Source: Mesostigma viride (lineage: Eukaryota > Streptophyta > Mesostigmatophyceae > Mesostigmatales > Mesostigmataceae). From it: a DNA stretch of 64,000 bases. The stretch spans positions 177,501 through 241,500 of the forward strand of contig RPFO01000106.1 of the NCBI GenBank assembly GCA_009746045.1. The letters are read 5' to 3'. How positions within the stretch are numbered: the stretch's first letter is position 1; each line of letters opens with the position of its first letter. Below the pieces are notes generated by a model. It searched no databases. It had not been told where the DNA came from and worked only from the letters and a program-made list of their open reading frames with translations. Shown here one piece after another: positions 1-12,064 of this stretch. The position numbers and the translations under genes are program-made.

Positions 1-1141
<1,141 letters not shown>

Positions 1142-1636
1142 GGGCCGGGCCCACTTCAAATGTTCCGAAAAGTGTGACACTTTTGGTCGTTTTTTTGACT
1201 TTTTCGACGATCGTCACTCTGCAGAGTGATTCGTCGTGCGAAATCGTGCGAAATTGTGCGAAATTTGCTGAAATCGTGTGAAATTTGCTGAAATCGTGCG
1301 AATTTGTGCGAAATTTGCTGAAATTGTGCGAAATTTCATGTGAAAAATGTCGACGGTAAAAAATTTTGATGTGCACAACGTGTGTGAATTCATGCGAAAT
1401 TTTGTCAAACGTCACTCCCCAAAACGACCCTTGGTTGAAATCCATGCGAAATTGTGCGAAATCATGCAAAATTGTGCGAAATCGTGCGAAATCGTGCGAA
1501 AATGTGTGAAAATTTTGCGAAAATCACGCGAAAATCACGCGAACTCGTGCGAAATTTTATTTTTTTTTTGCGAAAATAGCGAAAAAGTGTCACACACTTG
1601 GCTTGGACGGCGGAACATTTGAAGTGGGCCCGGCCC
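1142..1636. mobile_element. MITE-like element with 25-bp perfect inverted ends and a degenerate 9-bp interior
   Basis: Bases 1142-1166 (starting GGGCCGGGCCCACTTCAAAT) are repeated in perfect inverted orientation at 1612-1636. Just inside both ends lies an AAAAGTGTGACAC-type palindrome. The 445-bp interior is almost entirely a degenerate array of GTGCGAAAT-like words on the plus strand, so it reads as histidine/phenylalanine-rich nonsense on the other strand. There is no coding capacity. No clear target duplication is visible; only AG flanks both sides. It may be a non-autonomous DNA transposon or a satellite-bearing foldback element. Confidence 0.6.
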
Positions 1637-2022
1637 AGGTCTTGTACAATCAAAGGTGGCTGCTGCCATGGGATGGAGACCGTTTGCGAACAAATATTTT
1701 GCTATCCCTCCTTGCCCCCTTGAGGCGTTTGATACAATGTTCAAGCACGCCGTAGGGGAGGGCGCAGCCGATCAGCTGCAGGGAAGGTGCCATGGCAACT
1801 TCAAGGAGAATGCAACGAAGGTCAAGCGCGTGTTAACGGATTTTAACGAAATAGAAGACCTGTTGAGGGAAGGTGACACCAGCAAGGTAGCCACAGTGTG
1901 GGCAGGGGCTAGGGTGATGGTGGATAGCACTCTTTCTGTTATTGTGCCCCCCTTTACAGCCACCTGGGCATCCACTTCCCATGGAGAGTGCTCCCTCAAG
2001 ACAACATTTTCTACCATGGTCA

Positions 2023-2425
2023 TGCCCCCCCCACACCCACTCATGCATGCCAGCCCCCCCCCACACCCACGCATGCATGCCAGCTCCCCCCCACACCCAC
2101 ACATGCATGCCAGACCCACCCCAACCCCCTCGCATGCATGCCAGCACCCCCACACACCCGGCACACATGCATGCCAGCCCCCCCCCACACCCACGCATGC
2201 ATGCCAGCCCCCCCCCACACCCACGCATGCATGCCAGCCCCCCCACATGTGCACCCACGCATGCATGCCAGCCCCCCCCCCGCACACCCACGCATGCATG
2301 CCAGCACCCCCACACACCCACGTATGCATGCCAGCCCCCCCACACACCCAGGTACTGATGCATGCCATTGCCCCCCCACACCCCCGCACGCATGCCAGCC
2401 CCCCCCCACATCCACGCATGCAGAT
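2023..2425. repeat. About 30-bp minisatellite (CATGCATGCCAGC core)
   Basis: Roughly thirteen imperfect units of about 30 bp share the core CATGCATGCCAGCCCCCC followed by CACACCCACG. All frames stay open through it, giving histidine/proline/alanine-rich or glycine/cysteine-rich translations on both strands; I treat these as by-products. The core resembles, in reverse complement, the minisatellite inside the protease-like gene intron at 34.5-35.3 kb. Confidence 0.85.
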
Positions 2426-2429
2426 GGGC

Positions 2430-3330
2430 GCCTGGCTTCGAACAAGAAGGGCAAGACCAAGGTTGTGCTGCTGCAAGTAGTGACAATGGAGCAGCGCAGG
2501 ACTCAACTAGATCACATGCCAGGCCTCCAGCGCAGCCCAAGTAGGAGAGAGAGGCAGACGATAAAGCGGCAGCGGGCTGTACCAATGCTGGAGTCTTAGG
2601 CAGTGGCGTGGTGTTTTTTACAATCATGGTGCTGCCCCAGCAAGATGCATGCATGGATGGATGTAGTGGTGTGCTCTGACTCACTCCTTATTGCTGCCAT
2701 GATTGGTTGCTCTTTGGCGCGCCTTGATGCACGGTGGCGCCTTGTAAACATGTGTTTGTTTATCATGTAATCAGCTTTTGTAATCAGTAACTCATGTGTT
2801 ATATGCATCGAAATGACCACTTCTACGGACATGTACAAATTAACATCATGTACAACATGTGTTTGATCATTTGATTTGCTAATTATGCATGAAAATCGAG
2901 TGATAACGTCATATTTAATGCTTTTTTCTGTCACGAATTGAGCTTCTTACCAAGCCAAACGTTTTTCATGATCTATCATGCATATAGATCGTGCTTGTAA
3001 AGTTTTTGCATGTTTTAAAATGATTAAATCATTCTATACATTTAAAATTGTATCACAAAGCAAAAAAAACGGGATGTTTATGCTGCCAAACGTCACAAAC
3101 ACATCAAAAGCTCGATGCAAACTGAGTCCTGTCAATGAAAGCATGTTCATCCATCATATGGTTCAGTTTATGTTCAAGTTTCCATGTCCATAGGATAGCA
3201 ATAGATGTCATTTACATGCCCCTCCATAGGCCGAATCGAAACGTCAAAAACCATGTACCTTATGGTGTTATACGTCACAGTTAACCTTGCCGGGGTTGTC
3301 CGATGACCCCCAATTTTGGGGGGTAAACAC
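2430..3330. other. No supported gene
   Basis: AT-richer DNA after the minisatellite. Open frames are short and without recognisable content. I see no RNA gene or repeat here beyond scattered TGCATG words. Confidence 0.5.
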
Positions 3331-3333
3331 TAC

Positions 3334-3475
3334 CATATTAATTAATTAATTAATAAGCACGTGACTGCGCTTCCTCCTGTTGTGCACACACAGGGATTAA
3401 AAGCACTTCGGTGCTCCGTGACTCCCCAACGGGAGCACGTGTTTAATTAATTAATTAATTAATTAATTAATTAAC
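3334..3475 (+). repeat. (TTAA)n tracts flanking a hairpin of the LINE/SINE 3'-end type
   Basis: Two TTAA-repeat tracts (3334-3353 and 3443-3475) enclose a segment containing GTGCTCCGTGACTCCCC and AACGGGAGCACG, which can form a hairpin. The same hairpin beside a TTAA-type tail recurs at 13.74, 50.17, 50.26 and 50.93 kb. By analogy with the 48.2-kb copy, which has a target-site duplication, this is probably the 3' end of a short retroposon. Confidence 0.5.
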
Positions 3476-3506
3476 TCAAAGCGTGCGGATAAGATAAGCA
3501 GGCTTG

Positions 3507-3550
3507 AGCTACCGTGGTCCGGATTCGATCTCCAGATTTCTGGCCTGCAC
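3507..3550 (+). repeat. Dispersed CCGGATTC...TTTCTGGCCTGC repeat, copy 1
   Basis: The segment reads GCTACCGTGGTCCGGATTCG and then a TTTCTGGCCTGCAC word. Near-identical segments occur at 9,722-9,760 (minus), 21,545-21,605 (minus) and 63,430-63,485 (plus). In several of these it is followed by GGTTGTCTCCTTGAT. It is a dispersed repeat of unknown type. Confidence 0.6.
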
Positions 3551-3559
3551 TAGTCTGAT

Positions 3560-5110
3560 AATCAGATACTCAGCACGATTGGTAATAAACATGGTGGTGC
3601 AACGTTGAGGGATCCAGGATTCCCTCATGGTTCAATGAGGGAAGCAAAAAAGCAGTGACATTAACCTCGATCATGTGTAATTCGTTGCAGTGTTTGATCC
3701 CGAAAAAAAAGTGTCACTGCGAGATGAGATTTTGTTATCATACTTGGAATTGAGCACAAGTACGCAAGCACAAATGGTAACCAACACCAAAATGCCTCCA
3801 ATATGACAACCCTTGTAAGCAGTTCATTCCAATAAATAGACAGGAGATACTGTTCTAAAGCAGAATCTGCTTACGAACAGACTCTGAGACACATGAACAG
3901 GTATTTATTCTTTCGGACCCTGTAGCATGCATCCACAGAATATGCTGGCTGTTAAAGCACTTGCAACCATCGTCGCCCACGAACATTATGCCTGGGAAGA
4001 GGCATGTGCATCTTCACCTTCGCTAATGGTTTGGGCAAGAAAGATGAGATAATACAGGCAAACTGGCAGCTCGCCATAAACACACAAGTTTCACATCAGA
4101 TGAAGGCCTCAACCTGCCATTCTGCTCATGGCAATGTGCTGTCGGCCAATGCTGGATAACTTGCAAGGCCTTTCAGGGGCCAAACACAGGTTATCCAGGC
4201 TTTGCTATCACACGATGTTGAGCTTAGTCGTGATATGTGAACAGTTTACAGCCTCGCAGTCTGCATTGGCACATGACGACAGCTCACCAGGTGGTCCTGC
4301 TGGAAGCACCTGCAGCAAAATGTCTGTTGGTGACCTGCCCAATAATAAAGGCACATGATGTCAAACCCTTACAAAAAATGTGCCATGCAACAATGGCACT
4401 ACTGCTGTGGTCTTCTGCCAATGGTGAATCACATTGGCATTTGCCACGGATGCATTTACTAGGATGTGCCATGCATGGGTCTGCGCAGTGTGCACATGGC
4501 ATCCCTGTGGCATATATCCGCTTCAGAATTGGACTTAAGCGATATTGCACAGTCCCAACATCAACGGTAATGCTGCTGGCGGGGCTTTGCATGCTGCTCT
4601 TCACTGCGACCATGAAACCCGACTTGGTTGGCATTTAAGGCCATCCCATAAGTGGCCTGCAAAGCCGGTGCATTTCCTCGTCTCAATGTACCCTTTTCTT
4701 TCGAGGCCTTCAACGAAGCATCAGGGGCCTCAGCCGCGTTTACCTGCATCACCCATAACATCCACATCAAGTGTAACTTAAATGAGAAAATGTACGTTTG
4801 CGCAATCCACAAAAAAGCCCGGCGGCAGGAATGTGGGAACCACGGGTTCATGATATGCTGCATGCATTACACTTGAGGCATGCAGAAGATACGATATTAC
4901 GCAATGAACTAGACATTTACTAAAACCTGTACTGCACGGTCATTTTCAACATGTTGGGAAATGGCTAGAATATGAGGTCCACGCGGTCGACTCCAGGCCA
5001 TGGCACCGCAAGAATGACAATGTTGGCGCTAAGAAGCAGAAGCCTTCGTGTACGAGTGATAATCACACGAGATGTATTGATGACACAAGTGTTGCTACGA
5101 CGTAAGCACA
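3560..5110. other. No supported gene
   Basis: A 1.5-kb stretch without convincing coding content. Open frames at 4128-4876 overlap on both strands, are short and lack domains. I see no RNA gene. Confidence 0.45.
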
Positions 5111-5112
5111 TG

Positions 5113-5658
5113 CTAAAGTTGCCTCTCACGCCAAGTGAAGCATTTAATGGCAAAATCACCGACGCTTACCCTTTGCATCTGAGCAAGAGTCTCCTTAGTG
5201 ATGTCTGATAGAGGCATTCGCGGCCTTGAGCTCCCACTAGATGGTCTTGAAGCTGAGGTCGACCGGTCAAGGTGCGCTGCCTTCAGAGGATCGGCCGCCA
5301 GCGGATGTAAGAGCGTGGAGCTGACAGCAGTTTCATCGGCGTCGGCTCTTTCAGCAGATTCTGCGTCGCCTTTGCCTGTTGAAGCCCTACGCACCTGCGC
5401 TCTGGTCATGTGGGAATGGGCTCCTCCCCGGGGGTTGATATTTTCCTTTTCGTTTTCGTACCAGAGGGCGACGTTGGTCCACTGGTAAACAAGTTCGCCA
5501 ACGCCGGCAGACGTGTCTCCCTGAGCGGTCGCAAGGTCTTGTCGTTCATGCGCATGGATGCTCTGATCTGAAGCTCCTGTTCCATCGGTCAAGCGGGCCT
5601 CCATCTTCGTTTGAAGTCCTCCTCGATGACACCGGCACTGGCACTGCGCTTTGGCCAC
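5113..5658 (-). CDS. Possible internal exon with KEN-box-like motif
   Basis: A 181-codon open frame on the minus strand has hydrophilic, compositionally normal sequence, unlike most open frames nearby. Mid-way it contains EKENINP, which fits the KEN degron consensus, and near the end RPRMPLSDIT, a motif style seen in mitotic regulators. The frame begins at a GTG preceded by CAG, so it looks like an exon after a splice acceptor rather than a translation start. A donor-like GTGAGA lies close to its 3' end. I do not recognise a family. The degron reading is inference from short motifs only, and the frame may be spurious. Confidence 0.25.
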   Translation of the reverse strand: MAKAQCQCRCHRGGLQTKMEARLTDGTGASDQSIHAHERQDLATAQGDTSAGVGELVYQWTNVALWYENEKENINPRGGAHSHMTRAQVRRASTGKGDAESAERADADETAVSSTLLHPLAADPLKAAHLDRSTSASRPSSGSSRPRMPLSDITKETLAQMQRVSVGDFAIKCFTWRERQL

Positions 5659-5778
5659 CTGGTGTTGCTGTTGAAGTAATCAGTGGCGACGCTGTCGCAG
5701 AAGGGGAGGGAGATTCAAAAAATTCGGAAAAGGCCGGGAAAACCGAAATTTGAATCCTCGGCACCTTTCGATGCGCTA

Positions 5779-6272
5779 CCGTAGTGGCTCAAAACCCTTT
5801 GCGAATTAATATTTTCGAATGACCCCCCGAAAAGTGCTAAAATAATGCTCCAATTTACCCCGTAAAGTATGAAAACCGGGCAGCGCCGCTACACCTGTTT
5901 CTGGCTGCAGGCCGCGGCGCAGCTAGATGAAGGGGAGCGCCGCGCTTGCCGCGCCGCGCCGCGTTGCGCCAGATTGAGAACCCGTTCAAGTAGCAGTGTA
6001 GCACTGATTAGGGGCCCTATCAGCACTGATTAGGGCCTTATGTCATACTGGTACTCACTTAATTGTCAGATAGGAACTGCGCTGGGTGGGTAATTAATGT
6101 ACTTGGTAGGTTAGAATCCAAGTCAGACACTGAACTAGGTGCCCTAATATAAACAAGCTCCCGGGCTCGAAGTTTACCTAACACGTGCTGAACTTTCCCC
6201 GCAAAGTGTCAAAACCATGCAGAAAAACCCTCGAAAAAATATTAATTCGCAAAGGGTTTTGAGCCACTACGG
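5779..6272. mobile_element. 494-bp MITE with about 37-bp inverted ends, flanked by TA
   Basis: The left end starts CCGTAGTGGCTCAAAACCCT at 5779 and is matched in inverted orientation up to 6272. About 37 bp are identical before the arms diverge by a two-base length difference in a T run. Both ends abut TA (5777-5778 and 6273-6274), as expected for a Tc1/mariner-type or other TA-targeting non-autonomous transposon. The interior is non-coding and contains GC-rich CGCGCC runs. Confidence 0.75.
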
Positions 6273-6609
6273 TATCAATTCGCTGGCTTCCAGGGATTCT
6301 GCCGGCGCCACACTGAGTCTCAATCTTGCGGACTGTAGCACTTGCCCCGTTGCCTGGTAGCCACTAGCCAGGCAGGCGGCAGCCTTGGATTGTACGTCCC
6401 CGTCCTAATCGCTCCTATTCGCGTGGCGGGAATCGCTCCTATTCAGATCTGGACAGGATCTGGATCTTGTTTTCCCCAAAACACTCCAGATATTTACCCA
6501 CATTGCCGCCCTTTTCTGGCCTACTTTGAGAAAGATGCCCGAAATTCGTACAAAAAAGTCCAAATATCGCCGTTGCGATGTGCAGGAACTGTTGTTAAGT
6601 TGAGTTGAG

Positions 6610-7179
6610 TTACACCCCCCGCATTGGTAGTTTTAATTTTCGGGGAAATGGGTATATTTTATTAGCCAATTATGGACCAAAGAGGTGAGAGGGGAAATGA
6701 GTATCAGCGAAGGTACCCGCATTGGTAGTTTTAATTCCCCTCAGCCGAAAGACCCTTCGGAATTAGACATTAGCGTTTTATTGGTTGAAAGTGGTACTGT
6801 GCCCGCCCAATTAATTAATTGTTAGTTTGTTTGTTTGGTTACCGAACAACCGTTGAACTGGCTGCGAAATTTAATAATTCTTTGTTTGTTGACTTTGTTA
6901 TGTATAACCCAGCCGGATGCACTGCTCTTACGGCTAGGAAAAGCACATTTTTCAGCCAGAGATTTAATATTTCTTTGTTTGTTAGCGAGAAAGCTGCACA
7001 CGTGACAGGAAAATAATATTTATTTACACTTTCTTTGTTTGTTTGGTAGCTTCAAAAACTACAGTTCACTACACTCGGGAATTAGTTAATTAAAATTCTT
7101 TTGTTTTATTTATCGTTTGCAGCTGGCCGGCGCCCAGCCTCATAATTATTTAGTATTCTTACCAATGCGGGGGGTGTAA
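6610..7179. mobile_element. 570-bp inverted-repeat element (CACCCCCCGCATTGGTA ends)
   Basis: TTACACCCCCCGCATTGGTA at 6610-6629 is found in perfect inverted orientation at 7160-7179. The end word is partly repeated again inside at about 6717-6740 as a subterminal copy. The interior is AT-rich with several TTTCTTTGTTTGTT-like words. It is non-coding. TA abuts both ends if the element starts at CACCCC, which suggests a TA target. Confidence 0.65.
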
Positions 7180-7815
7180 TTCTTTATTCCCGCGCCGGTG
7201 GTCCGACAGGGTGGATGCCTAGGCTGGTCCGACCTTATGGGTGGCAAACGGGACTGAGCCCTGAGGAACTGGTGCAGGAACTGTGGGGAAATGTGGGGAA
7301 ATCTCGAAGTAGTGTGTAATGTCAATGCCAATATGCCATCATTATTGCCATGAATCATGATGATGCATCTCTGCCTGCGGGCTGCGGGCCATGCGAGGGA
7401 AATGAAGAAGAAGACGCCTGCCACAACTGCTTGAAGTGCTGCATCGAGGCGCCCCGGCCACGGGTACGGTCGTTACGCATAACTGCGCACGCATTCATAC
7501 GGAGGTGATAGATGGCTGGATGACGTGAAGAGAACATACCAATGACGAAAGCACTTGAAGGGTAACTGGGCTAATGCATCAAGTCACGAATGCATGCGCA
7601 CAACAAAGCAAGGTCCAGTAGATAACTTAAGAAGCTTATTGACGTGATGCTAGCTAATTGCAGTTTTCTGAACTGTGATCGGTGCTTTTGGACTGGTAAC
7701 GTTGTTCCTTGATACGAGCATCGAAGCCTTGCCGAAGAAAACGGGACGAGCTCGTAAATTCTAACTAGTGCCCTTTCAGCGAGTCAGCGCTGGACACTTA
7801 TATTATTACCCAAGA

Positions 7816-8136
7816 ATGCAAAGCCAGGGCTCTTCTATTGCACAGGAGTCGCCTGCTGTGGCACGAGGCCGCAGGCTTCTGGGCCGGAAAGTCCGGATAG
7901 GCATTATAGATGGCAGGCGGATCACGGGTTACTTTCGATGCATGGACAAGCAGGGCAACATAATCCTAAGGGACGCCGTGGAAACCCGCCCGTGCACGGC
8001 TGGGGATGCCTACGAGAGGACGCCGTCCGACGATTTGGACGAGCGGCATTTGGGGCTGGTTCTGATTCCCGCGAGCCGACGTGCTTCATGCGAGGTCTAT
8101 GGCCCGCTTGAAGCAGGGAGCGACAGCGAGGATTGA
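7816..8136 (+). CDS. NAA38: LSM-domain protein, NAA38/LSMD1-like NatC auxiliary subunit
   Basis: The 106-residue product carries a single Sm/LSM fold. Residues about 20-50 contain LLGRKVRIGIIDGRRITGYF followed by MDKQGNIIL, which is the Sm1 motif. Residues about 75-95 contain RHLGLVLIPASRRASCEV, which resembles the Sm2 half. Length and pattern fit NAA38 (LSMD1), the small auxiliary subunit of the cytosolic NatC N-terminal acetyltransferase, better than spliceosomal LSm proteins, which have a stricter Sm2 motif. I start at the ATG at 7816; the frame is open further upstream to a GTG at 7768. The C terminus ends in an acidic SDSED tail. It is the only recognisable housekeeping gene in the window and appears intact and intronless in this part. 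Confidence 0.7.
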   Translation: MQSQGSSIAQESPAVARGRRLLGRKVRIGIIDGRRITGYFRCMDKQGNIILRDAVETRPCTAGDAYERTPSDDLDERHLGLVLIPASRRASCEVYGPLEAGSDSED

Positions 8137-8139
8137 TGG

Positions 8140-9700
8140 GTCTCGGTTGGTCATCTACGTCTACCGGCACACGCCTACGTACCCCTACTGTCTGAAACAA
8201 GGAATATCGACCCTTGTCTGCAGTCAGGGATCTATTACCCTGCAACCTGTCCCTCTTGAGGTAACCGTGCGTGCCTATGTTTTGTTATGCCCATGTCTAG
8301 GCCACCCTGGTAATTCAGGACTGCAAACCCGCCACGCGAGGCAAACCTGTGGCTCTCTTGCCCTTCGCCCGGTGGAAAGCAGAAAGAGGCGCGCATATTT
8401 GGCTGGAGAAGTCGCCATGGTGTCTGACGTGGGAGCGGTTTGCAGGTGTGCCGGCATTTTCAATCCCCATGATCAAGGAGACAACTAGCTGCATGATCGA
8501 CCATATCACTTCCATGATTATGGAAGCATGCCAAACATGGCGGCGGACATCGCATAACATCTAATAAGTTTATTAAATGACGTCACATCTCGTCTGCAAC
8601 GGTGAAAACCCACACAACCAGTTGGGTTCCTACTTACCTATGGAAATCGACCTCCTCTGATGACAGGCCGCCCTCACGAAGCCTAGGCGATACCATCCCT
8701 GCGTGGAGCGCGAGAGCTGACAAATCCAAGGGCAGGTGTCAACGGGCAGCTCCCTCTGCAGGAGGTATCAAGGGAATCACTGACAGGCGAACCTCCAACC
8801 CCGTTGTGCCATATGTTCGGGTCACTGGTGGCAGAAGAGCTGTCCATCTCTATCCATTGAAAATAGCAATTGCATGGCATGCAGGGGAGGGCTTGGTTCC
8901 ATTGCTTTTCTAGGTTATTCAATTAATTGATAAGCAGGTGACTGCGTCACGTGGGTGCCCAATACAAAGTGCTTCTCGGGATATACTCATGCACCAAGCA
9001 ATAAGGATGTTCAATCATGCACATAATGCCGGCCCGGTCATCATGCACTAGTTTGGATGACCCGTGGGCAGCACCTAGTAGCATTCCTTTGCTCTTCAGT
9101 GCATGCGGTTATTGAGCAAGCATGTATGATGAACAAGTCTCGAGTGGACACGTGTGTAGTACTCCTACACACAGATCTCGAGTGATTTATCTAGTACCAA
9201 ATCCGAAAGGCTTGCATCACTCCCCGGAAAGGAGAACTTTTGCGGATGACTGTAGGTGTAAGTTGGCGATGCCATGGTAACCGGAGACGTCCGTCCTATA
9301 GTCAGCGAAAGTTGGTGCGAGAGGTCCCCAGTTCGATTCCGGTCGGATTCATTTGCAGATCGCGTTTTTCCGTGTTTTCCGCGGCCCGGCACTGAACGCA
9401 AATGGTTTTCACCTTTGCGGAGTGCCTGATCAGAATGTAGGATCCCTTCACATACACATATGCACATTAACTAATGAATTGATCAACACGCGACCAGCTG
9501 CCTCACTTGGGTGCCAATACAGAGTAAAGGAACCAAGTTCAACCCCTACACACTATACGAGGAGGGAAGGGGCCCGGCCTAGCTTCTCTCACTGCCACAA
9601 GTACGTAGGCAGGCGACAGAGCGCTCAATCCACAGCATGGTGCCGGGGCGCAACACTGTGCAATACATCAACCTTGCGATACCATAGGTAGGCCGACGTA
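8140..9700. other. No supported gene
   Basis: Non-coding DNA downstream of the NAA38-like gene. A minus-strand frame at 9165-9467 contains an NRTGDLS-type string that is typical of translated repeat DNA rather than protein. I see no tRNA despite a GTTCGATTCC word at about 9331. Confidence 0.45.
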
Positions 9701-9721
9701 TCAATTAGACAACCAGCGCAG

Positions 9722-9760
9722 GCCAGAAATCGGGAGAATCCGGACCATGGTAGCTCGAGC
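9722..9760 (-). repeat. Dispersed CCGGATTC...TTTCTGGCCTGC repeat, copy 2
   Basis: Reads GGCCAGAAATCGGGAGAATC and then CGGACCATGGTAGC, the reverse complement of the 3.5-kb copy and nearly identical to the 21.5-kb and 63.4-kb copies. Confidence 0.6.
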
Positions 9761-9833
9761 CTGCGGCCGTTATCGTTCATCATATGCACAATAAAAAATT
9801 AAAATAGAATATATCACATGAATAGAATACATC

Positions 9834-9905
9834 TACTCCCAACGGAGTGATGTTGATAATTAATTAATATCACATGATTCCGTTGGGAGATCATGTAGCA
9901 CGAAT
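9834..9905. repeat. Two LINE/SINE 3'-end hairpins in opposite orientation
   Basis: ACTCCCAACGGAGTGATG on the plus strand is followed by a TTAATTAAT tail, and then the inverse GATTCCGTTGGGAGATCATG follows. This places two copies of the retroposon 3' signature tail to tail. The arrangement makes a near palindrome centred at about 9866. Confidence 0.55.
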
Positions 9906-10373
9906 TCCATGGCTGGTGGGTGGGGGTGCTGCGCCGCGCCGCGCCGGAGCCGCGAAAACTAACTAAGCTAGCTCTATGTATTAATCGGATCTAATATACT
10001 TATATTTCTGCCCTGCACTGGTTGTCTCCTTGATACCAAAATCCTAGCTACTCTACTCAGCAAGCGTCCTGGTCCTCACGGTGCTCACATATGGCGCTGA
10101 GGCATGGACGCTCACGGACAAGCTGGTTATGCACCCGGCTGAACGGCACAGTCTATAGGATGCTCCTAGAATGTAGGGTTTGAGTTCCACGGCGATAGGT
10201 CGCTAGAGTCTTTGTATAAGGGTATGCCCCAGGTATTTCGGATGAGATTAGGCAGCGCAGGATAGATTTGTAGTAGGACATCTTGCTTGAACCAGTCAGG
10301 TAGACACCGCCCGTGGTCTAGCCGGCCCCCAGCGGCTTGGCTAGCTAGCCAGGGCAGCATATCCTGGTTGAAT

Positions 10374-10900
10374 TGAATTGAATTGAATTGTAACATAACT
10401 CCGTTGGGAGTATATGTAGCACATAGCCCAGAGAAGGGGCATATGGCCTATCATACATTCTAAGCTACTTCCTGCAAGGGTGGGAATGTAAACAACACTT
10501 GCTCTAGGTGCACTAGGGCACCTGCACCACCCAGAGTTTCAGGCAACACCCAGCGAAGGGGAGCCTGTCATAGGTGGGGAAGATCATCATGACTATACAA
10601 GAGCTAGGACATGGCTTCTCGACAGAGAGCATCTCTCTGCATGGCATAGCATGGCGAAATTCTTAATGCAACATCCATGGGTCCCGTTATAGGCAGGGCT
10701 TGGCTAAATTCTGTAGACAACATCCATGGGGGCCATTATGGGCGCACATGCGCGTGGGCCACATGCTAGGCTAAGCCTGACTAATCTACACTACTGGTAT
10801 GAATTCCCTAGTCTGAGGTGGCAGGAGGGGGCTGCCAGGGCTTGTGGTCAACGTGGATGACCGCCCCCCTCCAGTATACCGGCTTCCCCCCTGCGCTAGG
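10374..10900 (-). mobile_element. SINE-like retroposon, copy with (TTGAA)n tail
   Basis: On the minus strand the element ends in the hairpin CTCCCAACGGAG followed by a short TTCAA-type tail (10374-10391). The body shares several blocks with the 48.2-48.65-kb element, in order: the AAGGGGCATATG region, the AAGCTACTTCCTGCAAGG block, the TGTAAACAACACTTGCTCTA block and the GAAGATCATCATG block. There is no coding capacity. The 5' boundary is not clear. Confidence 0.55.
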
Positions 10901-11223
10901 TTGGCAAATACGGGCCGGTACGGGGTATAATACGCGGACCTAAAATACGCGTATTATACGTGGGGGGTGTAAAATACGCGGCGGTAAAATACGCGACCGT
11001 TTTTGTGGTCCAATTGTCAGTCACCCAATTAGCACGCTCCTTGATGATGGTCATGCAGTTATTGCAACTGAAATTTGGTGTATATGCTTATTTATTAACA
11101 TCTTCCATTAATTTATGCCCTGCAATCCTATCTGATTATGATTTGTTAAATGCTGGGGGGAGCAGACTGCAACGGGAACTGTAAGGAATCAATTAATTAG
11201 TTAATTGTAAGGAAAGCCATCCA

Positions 11224-11835
11224 CTATATAATGCATGAGAGGACATAAGACACAACTAACTTCTTCACGAGCAGCTCGCCACCCAACAACTTCCGAGAAG
11301 GAGGGGTGACGTGCCCTCCTTTGTATTGGATCATGCCGGCCACCATCTGCTTGAAAGAGGCGCTCTCAGCCGCATTGAAGGCAATGCCGTTCTCGATAAA
11401 AAATTCGGCAGCCAGCAGCTGGATACCTTGTTCGTCGACGGGAACCAGCCATTTGGTGATGCTCAGCTGGCCTTGATGCTTGCTGGGAACCGACGACAAG
11501 TCAGCCGGCGCAGCCCCTCCCATCTCCGCCATTGCCCTGTTCAAAGTGTGCACCTTCTTGGCGTCTGACTTCTGCAACTTGTTGTTAGCAATCCTGAGAA
11601 ACCTGTTCCGGATATTCGGTGGAATTTTGTCGCAGGGTAACACCCCTTCCCCTGCGATTCCGGCAAAGTGTGCACGGACTCGGAATACGCTTATTGGCCC
11701 CGCCTTGTAGGAGAAGTTCTTGTTGCAAAATGAGCAGAACATCCTCGACACATACTGCGTTGTGTTACTAACAGCATCCGTGACTGCTTCTTTCTTCTCG
11801 ACAACGAAATCCCATTCAGGCCCTTTCTTCGGCAT
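11224..11835 (-). pseudogene. hAT-family transposase N-terminal fragment with BED-type zinc finger
   Basis: From the ATG at 11835 the frame encodes about 203 residues. Near the start is a CSFCNKNFS zinc-finger half followed by an HF...LPC spacing and a helical segment, which resembles a BED-type DNA-binding finger. Further on, residues near LLAAEFFIENGIAF, SFKQMVAGMI and PSRKLLGGELL follow the order seen at the start of the hAT transposase RNase-H domain, where a small-residue/Phe-rich helix precedes the PSR-K-L motif. The catalytic DDE core and C-terminal dimerisation region are absent, so this is a fragment or the first exon of a gene whose remainder I cannot find. Family assignment rests on pattern recognition only. 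Confidence 0.5.
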
Positions 11836-12064
11836 GGCTGCAAATCGAAAATGGCTGCACACTATCGCACAGTCGCACTGGCCTCGTCCTCGCTATATTG
11901 CATTACACCGTCAGTAGCACAGCTGGCATTTGCTGTCATTATGCGTGATGTACCTAGTCCTAGCTGTCTCCTACCGGCCAAAGATTTTGCAAGGCTTGCG
12001 CTTTATGGAAAGAACTGTACGCATCTACTTCTAGTAGTAAAAATCTCAAATGTGCAGTGAACGC

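Noticed and set aside
4128-4876. Overlapping short frames on both strands
   Set aside because: No recognisable motifs; their length is within chance expectation for this base composition.
9310-9360. tRNA-like GTTCGATTCC word
   Set aside because: The flanking bases cannot form a T stem and no acceptor or anticodon arm pairs, so it is not a tRNA gene and too weak to call a tRNA-derived SINE.
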